A stretch of DNA of 64,000 nucleotides from Owenia fusiformis (lineage: Eukaryota; Annelida; Polychaeta; Sabellida; Oweniidae), in the NCBI GenBank assembly GCA_903813345.2, contig CAIIXF020000002.1:11428150-11492149 (forward strand). Reading direction: 5' to 3'. The notes below the pieces were generated by a model. That model saw only the letters and a program-made list of their open reading frames with translations, had not been told where the DNA came from and searched no databases. This document shows, one piece after another, positions 42,301-54,300 of this stretch. The position numbers were made by a program, and so were the translations under genes. Numbering within the stretch: position 1 is the first letter of the stretch; every line of letters begins with the position of its first letter.

Positions 42301-45300
42301 ATCATAGGGTATCCAAAGAATTTACATCGGATTAACGATTTCGTAAAATGTATCATTTTGTCGAGTTATTGTTAATGGTGAAAAAGAAATGAAAAATGCA
42401 TGTGTTCACCTTAAATTAGCAACAAATTATATTTAATGTAACATAAAGCTAAGGCCACAAGAAGTAGATTCTTTGTTTTGCGTCCTGGAAAAATCCAAAA
42501 TCATGCAAGGGTACAAGGAAAACAAACACAAACTCAATAAAAAACACAATCTTATTTGCTGAGAAATGTTTACATTTTATGGGCTTAAAAAGGGATGACA
42601 TACCAATTTGCAGTGATTACAAACACATAGCTAGACATTTTATACAATATATTTAAACATACAGTAGCTATCATTCGACTGTAAAAAATAAGAAAATACA
42701 CAATGTATGCCAAAGTAATCAATAAAACTGTCAATTTTAATGCAAATCAAATTATCTGCCATTTTATCTGATTCTGATTGAACGAAACGCGACGATACGT
42801 CCAGACCCTTGTGATTGATATTTGGATGTGTTTTTTTCTGATTTACTCAAAATCCTGCAAGCAATATACTTCTTATTGCCTACATTACTTTTCATATCAA
42901 ATTGATGAATCTATCAGAATAATCCAAAGAACCTTTTTCAAATTATTCGTTCAAATAACATGTTCTTGGGACTTATCAACTTTCATAGACATTTCAAAAC
43001 ATTCCTATATTTATATGATAGTACAGAAATAAAAAGTAAAAAGAAATAGGATTTCATATAAGAGCATGGAAATATTTCAATCCTAATTTTGTAAGGGTTA
43101 TGTAATGGGAGGTTTAGGATAAACCCTGTATCCAAAACCGATCGTACATATAGAGATTATCCTATAGTCGGTTCAGGATATTGGGCTTATCCCAAGGCCT
43201 ATATATTATATCTGCCCGAGGGTCGTAGGTCCCAAGGGTAGATATATTATATTGGCCAAGGAATAATCCCAATATCCTGAACCGACTATAGGATTTATAG
43301 GATATCCTATGATTTTGAGGAATATCATTTTTATCTACGAGGTGATATTGATATCTGCACGAGAGAGCAAAATCCTCCGCCCGGAGTATATCGTTGCGAT
43401 ATCCTCCGGATATTCATTTTGCCAATAAATATCAAATTTATTTTTTAATGTTATTATACATTTAGTACACTAAGTGTAGGATAAGATCTGTTTATCCCAT
43501 ACCAATCACATTGTTCAATTGGCCAAAGCTTTGCAACCAACCATGGAATTATTCTAAAATATTCATGTCCAGTTTTGTATTCTTGTCCGTAGCCGGATTT
43601 TCCTGTTCAAATCTTTGATTATTAACGGGGCATACTGCTCCTTCCCTTCTTTAAAGCATCAAAGAGATCGCGATTGTCTGCGTTTTTCTCCATTGTTGTT
43701 CACAGTATGCGAACGTTACAAAAAAGAACCAATACGGGAACAGCGATTATGACGTAGCGGGCAGATATACTGACAAGTCGCAAAAAGGTGGCGCATTTGT
43801 TTTTAAGGGTATCGTGTGAATGTAACTTTGATTCCCCGGATTATAAGATAATATTCTAATTAAAGTTATATATCATTTTAAAGCTGTTTCACGATTCTTG
43901 CGAGTTCTTTTTAAAAAAAAGTTTTTTACCAAAACATCTGGCAAATATCCCCTGTTGACATGTTACATTTTGAATTAATTTTCGTCTTTAAAAGCTCATA
44001 ACTCAAACAATATATGACTATTATACTTTTTTTCGTCTTGATGAAGGTAGATGGAAGTTTTATTTCAAAGGATGAATTTTAGTAAGCGTCCCATATTGTG
44101 ACGTCATAGAGTTTGAAAAATAGAATCTGTTGACAGCGACCTTTTTTGCTCATTTTTTGTTACCTTCAACTTTTCAGGTGTACATTAAACAAAAAATACG
44201 AGATCAATTTTTAAGAAATCATAAATGATTATTTTGCTCTTAAACTGATTTTGTTCGCAAAACTATGTGTTTTCTGTTGTATGTGGAAAAGTGGAGGACG
44301 AAAGGTTTTCAAGATTCATTAAAATAGGGCTAATTTACGCCATTCGCCTATTTTCAAGCACAGCAACACGTATATTCATTTCACCTAAAATATCAATTGA
44401 TTCGTGTTTTATGATACTCCTATCCCATTGTTAATGCATATACGATATCAGAGTTATTCGCCTTAAATGTTTTCACTTATAGAGGGAAATGTGGAGGATG
44501 AAAGGATTTCCATATGTGTACATTTTTCTCAAAAAACGTCACATTCTGTGGTGTTAAAAAGCGAAAATGTGTAACAATGCGTGCGCGACCTTTTTGCGAC
44601 ACGTCACTATATCTGCCCGCTCGGAGAGGGACGTAAAGCTATATTTGCCCGCTGATGAAAATATAAGTTTTTACAAACCGGCTTTATGTACCCGTAACAC
44701 GTCCAAGTATGTGATATAACAGATGTATTCTATAGCATAAACATAAACATATTGATAATTAACTTCCAAAATTCAAACACATACTAAAGTACGGATTTTC
44801 TCAAGAAGTAGTTTTTAAGTTTGATTTTACACTCATATATTGCCGGAGCAGATCAATAAATTGATATTAAAATTTTAAATATACAGCATAAGTAAAGTTT
44901 AAAAAATCTTTATTTCGTAAATTGAGTAAAACGTATTTATTGAGTTCGATTTTCAGGAGCGGTACCGGAGTGGATACAGCCCATATCCATCCCGGTCTCG
45001 TACTTTAGCGATAACTCCCACATACACTATACAGGACGAATAAAACACGCAACAAGCAGTTATCTCGTAAAATCACAAAACTAGAGGTGACTCCATAAAT
45101 TTCATCCAATGTACCATAAAGCCACGTCCTCCTCTTTGCAATGATATGTCATTCATTCACATGTGGTCATGGTTGGGTGAGAAATCCTTCCATTTGCACA
45201 GTGGGTCAAAATCGGCTCTGGACCAAGTTTAAGATATTGCAAAAATCAGTGCAAGGGCTAAGTACCAATGGAAGTTCTCCTGACTTGAATTGTTGTGAAT

Positions 45301-48300
45301 TTTTCTTTTGGAGCTATCTCAGGAGCATCTGTGCTAATCATTCCTCCACCAGATATTGCAAAACTTCGAGAAAGAATTGCCAATGGGCTTATTCTTCGCT
45401 TTAACCCACAGATGACTCAGGGCTGAACCATGCATGACATGGAGAGATGAGCGCATCTTTATGTGCAAAAGGTGGTGGCAATTTGGAGGGGAATAGGATG
45501 TATTCTTGCAAGAGTACGAGTATGAACACTTTGCTGTCTATCACGCGGTACTAACTTCGACCGTTAATTTGAATTTTTGACCTACCAAATCTTTGAAAAT
45601 CAAGGATTGCGAGTCCCATACTGCACAGTTTTTCTTCAAACTTGTTCCATTCAAAGCATAACAAAAATGCCTTTCTGTTGGTACATTTTTCTGTTATACA
45701 GAGTGCCTACTTTCTGCGGCATTTTCGCAGCTGGGGACCAAAACGCTGCTAAAACGAGGGACTCTTTACAATAAAGCAATGCACCGACAGAAAGGCAATT
45801 TTGTTTTACTTTGAATGGAACAATTTTGAAGAAAAACGGTGCAGTATGAGACGCGCAATGCTTGATTTTCAAACATCTGGTAGGTCAAAAATTCAAATTA
45901 ACGGTCGAAGTTAGCACCGCGTGTCTATGTCACACCTGCCACACCTTCCTCAAATATCCCATATGTCCTATGTACTGTTTAAAACTTGGGTCCGGGCTGA
46001 ATTTTGCCCTACATTGCGAAATCAATGATTATTCGGAAGTGATTATTATGAAAAGGATGCATTGGTTTTATGTTTTCTTCCAATATTACACTGACATTCG
46101 CGATGTTTATAAATTGGTCCCAAGCTTATTTTGGCCTACTTTGCAAAAGGAATGATTACTCGCTCAAACATGACCCAATATCAATGAATGATATACCATT
46201 GGAAAGAGGAGACACATGGCTTTAATGTATGGTACATTGAATGAAATCAATGCTGTTATCACTGATTTGCACTTTTCCGAGATAACAATCTGTTGCGTTT
46301 TTTTGATACGCATGGTATATTGATTGTATATCGGCTCGTTATGTGCCTACAAAACCTCAGTAGCCAGGTATGGAATACTTAGATACGACATTAGTAACTT
46401 GGAGAAACATCAAATGACCATCGAAATCTTCCTGACATCTCATATTTTTTGAAGTATTGTAATAAAGTATTTTTCTACATTGATGGTGTATAAATCATTC
46501 TTGAAATAAATATTTAAAAAACAAAAACTTTAATGTTATTGTTAAATTATAAAATTAGAACCTACAACGTCTTCTGAATTATCATGGAGCCTTTGTGGTT
46601 CTCATTTCTCTCAAAATTTCCTCTTCTTGGAACTTGGGGTGTCTCTGTTTAATAAAAGGCTCATTCCCCTGAACTTCATGCTTCCATCAAGTTGTCTTGA
46701 ATTTATGTTGAAGTCTAATACACGATATATCCATCTTTCTCCTATATATTTTGGTTCGTTTATTTTGAAATCCAATGATGGGTGAAACTGTATAAAATGT
46801 TTGACGAAATCGTTCTGCTCTGATGACTTGAAGTTGCAATAAAAACATTTGAAACGTGGCCCTAGAATGAAACAGTATATATAATTAATAGAAATACTTT
46901 GCTTGGTCTTTCGTGTACGTTTATTTGAAGAACCTTAATATTTAATGGAATGTAATGAAGCTTTCCTCGTGATCGAAGCGGGTACTCGTGAAATCTGCTC
47001 CTGATTTCAGCGGGACCTCCTCATGTTTTCAGCGGGGCTTCCTCATAATTTCAGCGGGGCCACTGGAACACCTCCAATGGTGTATTTCACCCCCCACAGG
47101 AGATGTTATTGTAAACTAACTTATCAATACATACAATGTTGATCCAATATTCATTATGAGGAATGCATATCGTAGTTCTTGTCTCAATTTTAACGACAAA
47201 AGTAATTTTGTTACAGTAAATTATGTAAACGTGCATATTTGCGCCAGTTTTAATCCATGCCGGTAAACATATTTATCGTTCATGTCATTGTTTGTGAAGA
47301 TATACCTGTTCTGAAAGTATACCTCAAGTTTCAAAGAACAGTAATGCGTATTCTTACCATTTTTGGCCATATTTCCAAGTGACACAAATAAAAAGGACTT
47401 TGCTCGTGATTTCAGCAGGAACTTGCTCGCGATTTCTAAATCATGGCGGGGCTTTAGATACTACCCGTGCATTAACATAAACAAAACATGAACTCTAATA
47501 AAAATGCCAACAAGACTGCAAGGGAAACTTAATCTATGAATTGGACTTTGCCATATCACATGTATTAGTCCCGTGACCAGGGAGGGGGAGGAGGGGGGTT
47601 GAGAGACGACCCTCTCCCCTAGGTACATTTTCTGTCAACATCCTGCAATTTTTCACCACTTTAGTACTTTTCAAGTGATGTTCGGTTGATGCTTTCATTT
47701 AATTGCTTGCACTGATGGTTTCTCTTGAAAATTCATGCACATAAGGTGATCTAGTATTTCAACACAGGACCCTGAAAGCGCTATTTGAGCTTGAAGTAGA
47801 AGTATTCATAGTATTACTGTTTGCATTATTAATCTCTATGATTTTTCAATAGGCTAACTCAGTCAGTGAATGCAGGATTAAAACACAACACACATGAGTA
47901 ATTCACCCACCTATGTATGTTATTATTGAAAAACATTGCCATCTTTTACATCACTCCTAAATTATTTTTGTAAACATGCATTTTAAGAGGTTCATTTTTT
48001 CAAAAAAAACTCAAAAACAAACTTCATGGAGTTCCTTACATATTTTACTTGATGAAACATGTGTTCAAGTACAATGTAACTTTGCATGAAAAATTGTAAA
48101 AAAAATGAGGGACGATGGTGAAAATGACGAATGTATTTTGAAAAAGCTTGTTGATGGGTGGATTAAACATGGATTATAAGATAATCCAATTGATCTGGAA
48201 ACTATTCTTTGAACTTTTCTTGAAGATTATAGATTCGCCTTTCCCAAGCATTTACTTTTTACAGTCAGAAACTACTCACAAAAAAATTATCAACTGTCAA

Positions 48301-51300
48301 AATTATCAAAAGTCTGTTGCGATACTTTCCCTGCTCCTTTAGAATGTTGAAGTTACAAGACTTACGTTTATACATGTTTTTACTTGATGTTTGATTTGTA
48401 TTTCACAAAATATATTTCTCAGAGGTAAGAATCTCAATCATATGCGTATGACAAAGAGCAGATTAATTAAGTAAATATTTCCCTTTTCTTACCTTTATAG
48501 TTCCGCCATAGCCAGAGCCTACTTTAGTGAGACCATGTTTATTGAAAATGTAAATATATCTTCCATCACTTGTTATGGAACTGGTCCCTTCAGTTTCTGC
48601 AAATAATATGTAAACAAATGGAGTTGATTCAAGAAGAGCATTGATTCTGAAAATCTATTCTAGGGGCTATTTACAAGGCACAGGGTGAACAATATTGCAC
48701 CTAAAATAGAGCAGGACACTAGTCAGTGAGAATGAAGAGCTGCAGTTCTGGATTTTCATTCCAAAGAATCTCTCTGGATATTTTTAATCAATTTGTGAAA
48801 CATTTTTCTCAAAAAAGTTAGACACCACCTACCAATGCCTGCTACGCTAATGCCAATGTTGTACATTTTAGGTACAATAAAAACAGATTTTTGAAATCCA
48901 ATATTGATTAGATTGAAAAATTTTGAATTGTTTTTCAAGGTTACCAGCTCACTATACATATTGAATTTCCAGACATGAACAACATTATACTACAAGTATT
49001 ATTTAGCAAAGCAACTTACTGTCTTGCTCCAGGAGAAAGGAGCCTGTTTTTGCCTCTAGCTTGATGCCCTGAGTCAGCCACTCTGGGTGTTGGGTTTTGC
49101 CTAGCAACACTGCCTGGACACTCTTTTGCAAGGATGTCAGAATACAAGGAACCTGGAATACACAAAGGGAGGTTAAGCTATACATTTTAAGAGAACTTGT
49201 ACATGGGATTACTATCCCTTCTCTATGTATTTAGTTTTTCCAGGGAACTCATTACAACTCTTTTCCTCATACCTCACTCAGGCAACTAAATACTTATATA
49301 AATGACGATCTTCAAAATGTATTCAGCATGCATGTATTCAAGACTAATTAAAAGAATACATGAATACTGAGAGTTTTACATTGAAATAGAACCATAATTC
49401 ATCAAGAAGGAAAAAAATTAAAACAAAACAGAGAGGAAAATGAAACATCTAAGAATACAGCCAGTCATGAAGAAAACAAATCCCAAATATCCCAAACTAT
49501 GATAATAACATGTAAAGAAACAACAACTAGCCCTCCTTCCATCCTCTTCTAAAGAACTAAAACTATCATAGTTTACCACAAACCTTTATAGTCTGTGATG
49601 CAAGTACATTAGAGCTCATTAACATCTCAGATATTGCACACATTAACTTCCCCGTGTCTCCCCTGGCGATTACGAGACTCAGTAGTGCCGAACATGCCAG
49701 TGATGTCATAGAGTCACAGCTGGAGTATGGGACAGGACTGTTTGGGAGAGGAGTCTTGGCCAACTCAAGTAGTAAATCAAATAATGAATCTGGAAGCAAA
49801 TCAGTTATCTAAATTCTACTTCTGGGAAGAAATGTTCTTTTTCTTGAATGTTATTGAAGACATTTTTAAAACTTTTTGTATAGTGTCACTTTTTAACATA
49901 GAATATAAACATTCTAAATAAAAGCCTTTGCAAGTTTTGGCTTCAACCCTTCTGGGGTCTGGCCCTGTAACATGTCTAACAGCACATACCTATAACCTCT
50001 ACAGGTTCTGGCTTCAACCCTTCTGGTGTCTGACCCTGTAACATGTCTAAGAGAGCTTGTAAGGCCCTGGTACATAGTGTGGGCACCTTCTCTTTGGTTT
50101 CATGGATCAGCTCAAACACACTGGAAAGTCCTATACCAACAATCTGAAAATATATTTTACTCAGAGTCAGATTGGAAGTGAGTAATCATTCGTAAACTAA
50201 CTTGAAATTTAACAGTTATATTACGAGCAACCAGGTGGAAAAGAAATCCAGAATTTGACATAGCCAACTTAAATACATCTTACAAGACAAGCTATATATG
50301 TAAAAAAAAGTAGCAGTTTGCTAAGCAATAGTCATGTTTAAATCATGGAATTCTTTATTTTATAGAATTAAATGAAAATCATGATTACCATCTTGAATAA
50401 GACATTACAAAACATAACTCATGGAATCTTCAACTTTAACTCTATTTCTCGTAGTTCCATCTTTTTGTGGATATAATAATAAGAAACCCTTCTCTCTTTT
50501 ATCACACTACTGTATTTCATCTTTCCTTCTTTAAAAAAGAATTTCAGAAAAATCTCTCTCAAAATTTTAACAGATACTGTAGTTCCTAGTCAGGATTCTT
50601 TTTATGGTTTTAAAAATCATTCATCAAGAATGTAAGAGAGAATTATATCAGAAAAGCAAATGATAGGGCAGGATGCATACATCTCTTTGTTTGGCTATTG
50701 GCAAAAAAGTATTGAATAATAAAAAAGAAAATGTTTTTCATATCTAAACAATTCATTACTTTTGGAATTTTTAACTGCAAACTTTTATCTGCCAATTCCT
50801 CATCCTCGTCGCTGTCAGAGTCAGAATGCGTCACAACATTTGATGCGAGATATTCTTTCGTTGTTTCTTTGATCTGGTTCTCGAGTACAGCTTGGCGAAC
50901 ACTGGCATAAACAGCATATGTTGACGGGTTACTAGGAACTTCAATGATGAGTGGAGATTGATCATCTTCAAACACTTTGTCACGCTAAAACATGCAACGA
51001 TGTAATTTAATATAAAATTGTTAGAAGCAAACATCATCTTACTACATTGTTATATTGCTTTGATATTAATCTTGCATTGCACTATGGAAGTGAGTGTCAC
51101 ATTGTAATAGGGACTGTAACACTGCATTGGGGGGCTGTAACATTGCACAAGGGACTGTAATATTACACTAAGGAATGTAACATTGCAATATGGACTGTCG
51201 CATTGTACTAGAGCCTGTAACATTGCACTGGGGACTGTAACACTGCACTAGGGGCTGTAACATTGCACTAGGGGCTGTAGAATTGCACTAGGGACTGTAA

Positions 51301-54300
51301 CATTGCACATGAAACTATAACATTGCACGAGGGACTGCATTGGGGATTGTAATATTGCACTAGGGACTTAAACATTGCACTATGGACTGTAACATTGCAC
51401 TAGGGATTGAAACATTGCACAGGGGGCTGTTATATTGCACTAGGGACTTCAATATTACATCAGGGACTATACTGTAACATTGCACTAGGGACTTAAACAC
51501 TGCACTATAGACTGTAACATTGCACTTAAGGATGGAAACATTGCACAGGGGGCTGTTATATTGCAATAAGGACTTAAATATTACATCAGGGACTATACTG
51601 TGACATTGCACTAAGAACAGTAACATTGCACTAGGGACTGTAACATTGTACTAGGAACTGAAACACTGCATATTAGGGACTGTAACAATGTCCTAGGGAT
51701 TGTAACATTGTACTAGGGACTGTAGAAATGCACTAGAAAATGTATCATTGGACTAATCCATATTGTCTATTGATAGTTAGATATCATTATTGATAAAAAA
51801 TAAGTTGATGTTACTAAGGACGAGAACTACAGACATTGCAATTTAAATTACCAAAAGTAAAATATAACCTTCAAGCCCTTTTTATGGAAGTTTGGATAGA
51901 GAATGAATGTTAGCTACTTATAGGAGGAAAAAAGTATTTTTTAAAAAGTATTTAACAAAAAAATCTTACCTTTGATTTCAGTTTTTCTTTTGTTTTCTTG
52001 TTTTTCTTCTTCGTTTTTTTCTTTTCTTTTTTCCTGTAAAATATGCAGTGGGCACTTAAACAAGGCTCACAGCAAATGATAATAATGTACCTTAAACTCA
52101 AAAGTGGCTAACTTAGAATTACCATCCTCCGAACACAGAAGTCAATTCAACTAGTTCCAAATGCCATTTACAGGTCCAGGATCAGAATGTTTATGGTCAG
52201 AATGACCCTAAACATGATGAAATAACCTTTTCAGCCCTATGAGAATGTGACTGAAAACAGTCATGGAAACACGTTTTTTTTAAAAACTTAAGACTACTAG
52301 GCAAGTACGCTTCATTTTTTTCTCGCCTACAAAGTTGCTATACCAGACTGAAATGGGCAAGTTTGGTATGATTTTATACTTGACTAGCAGGAAATAATAC
52401 TAGACAATTTGAATACTGTTGTATGTATTAAATTTGAATAACGCCGATTTATGAATTAAATGTTATTCAATTGTGAATATGTCATAAATAACACAATAAG
52501 ACTACTAGAGAATATATGAGCTTAATAAGAAAACTCAGTTCTGATATACATGTAATGTTCCTCTTGTTTAACACCGGGTCTTTTTTACTTTTAGTTGATT
52601 CTAAAGATACAGGATTCTGGACCTTTCTTTCCCTGTACACATACACTGTAAATATACCCCAGGGGGGTACTTCTGTATAATGGCTGTATGGGGGATGAAG
52701 TGGGTTGCTTTTTCATTGAGAAATCCCTACTTGTGGGTCTCCTTTTTTTAAATAAAAACCCTACTGAAGTGGGTGAACCTCTGAGAGGCACCCCTGACCT
52801 ATACAAAAAGTAGACCAGTATCCCCCGGGAAATACAGCAATCTATAGTGATCCCATCGATTTTAAACAATTGGTGAATCGAATCCATTTTAGATGAGTTC
52901 AAAAGAATATTAAATCAATTGAATCGTATGTTCAAATGGACTCGGAGTCAGCCTGAAGTTGAAAAATATTTTGTCAACTCCCGCTACAAAACAACAAATA
53001 TTCGTCTTTCTGGTGTGGAATATATATGCTTTCAATCAATTGAACATATCTGCATTAAATGCTATTGTGTATGCTCGTACGTTTAATACGTGGTAATATG
53101 CAATAAAATCGGGATAAAATTGAAATTCGAATATATTTTTTTGATTCATCAATGGTTGTTTTGATACATGAAAACTACGAATGATTTAGAGTGTTGATGT
53201 TCGTATTTTTGTAGAGAATCTATTGTATCGTCAATCACTGGTAATTTCTAAATAAATCATAATTAGACCACTGCCTTTTTAGATTATAGTTAATAATGAG
53301 TTTATCTCCAAAATGTCAACATGGTACCAATGGGATTAAAATATGGGTCATTTTATCAAAAAAGATATGTTTTGACAAAAAAAATGATGCAACTTCCTTC
53401 AAAATTGGGGGGAGGGTGTATGCGCACCCCTCCTGGCTACACCTATATGCTTTCAGTCTATTAATTAGTAAATCTTAATGATTTTGTAAATTCATGTTCA
53501 TATAAATAAAAAGTTATATTACATCGTTGATTATTTCTAAATTATCTAAAATTTGATTTCAAAAGATATTTTAAATTAAATAATAGTGACAACTTGATGA
53601 ATTATCATTGAGCTTAACCGTTTTTTTTAATACTTTTACAACTTTCTATTCAAAGTATCATGCAAAATGCTAGATTTTCAGAAATGAATGACTTAAATTA
53701 TTCATCATAAAAAAATTAAATTAGACATTGCACAAATGAATAGGGTTGAGTTTTACTGGGGTTGAGTTTTACAGGGTTGAGTTGACTTGGGATTGAGTTT
53801 TACTGGGGTTGACTTGACTTGGGGTTGAGTTGACTTGGGATTGAGTTGGACTGGGTTGAGATGACTAGGGGTTGAGATGACCTGTCACCAAATAATGACC
53901 TGTCACCAAATAAATATACAATATCCCTGTTACAGCGTAAAGTTAGTTCTGAGGCATTTAGTGCAAATAGTATAAACCGTTCGCATTTATTTACAAATGA
54001 GACAACCGTTCGTACTTCTTATGCATACCGGCCATGTCCATCATAAAGACAAAGGCCAACCCTCCTTACCATATACGGACCTGGAAATCACGTGATGACA
54101 TAACCTATGAGTGATTCAAGAGGAGGGAAAGCCCCAGAGTTTAAAGATGACAGACATAATTACGTCTCTTGCTTACCACCTTCGTTCGTTCGAATTTTCA
54201 TCGGCTAGTTATCAAATACTACACTTGGATGGGATCTTTTAATTGATATAGGCATATTCCGTACACCTTTCTTTATCCTGATGTTAATTGAGAAGCTATG

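Larger units (their letters stand above)
45036..46318. mobile_element. Tc1/mariner-like element with decayed transposase, right arm of the inverted structure
   Basis: The left end (ATACAGGACGAATAAAACACGCAACAAG) is summarised here by ACGCAACAAGCAGTTATCTC; the right end holds GAGATAACAATCTGTTGCGT in inverse orientation. Length 1.28 kb is typical for the superfamily once the 45546-45924 insertion is subtracted. Confidence 0.75.
38041..47469. mobile_element. ~9.4-kb TIR element hosting nested transposons, intron 7
   Basis: CACGGGTAGTATCTGAAGCC at 38041 is inverted at 47469 (one mismatch visible), flanked by CATTAA on both sides (38035-38040, 47470-47475). Subterminal CGCTGAAAACATGAGGAGG repeats are also inverted (38465-38545 against 46985-47060). 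Inside are a mariner element, mariner-like remnants, foldbacks and one zinc-finger-like frame. No intact transposase was found. Copy boundaries and the 6-bp duplication are seen; superfamily is unknown. Confidence 0.72.

Noticed and set aside
51360-51626. 88-codon minus-strand frame in the 20-bp minisatellite
   Set aside because: Low-complexity frame produced by the repeat; no conservation expected.
52591-52902. 103-codon minus-strand frame in intron 1
   Set aside because: No recognisable motif, no splice context, and it lies among dispersed repeats.
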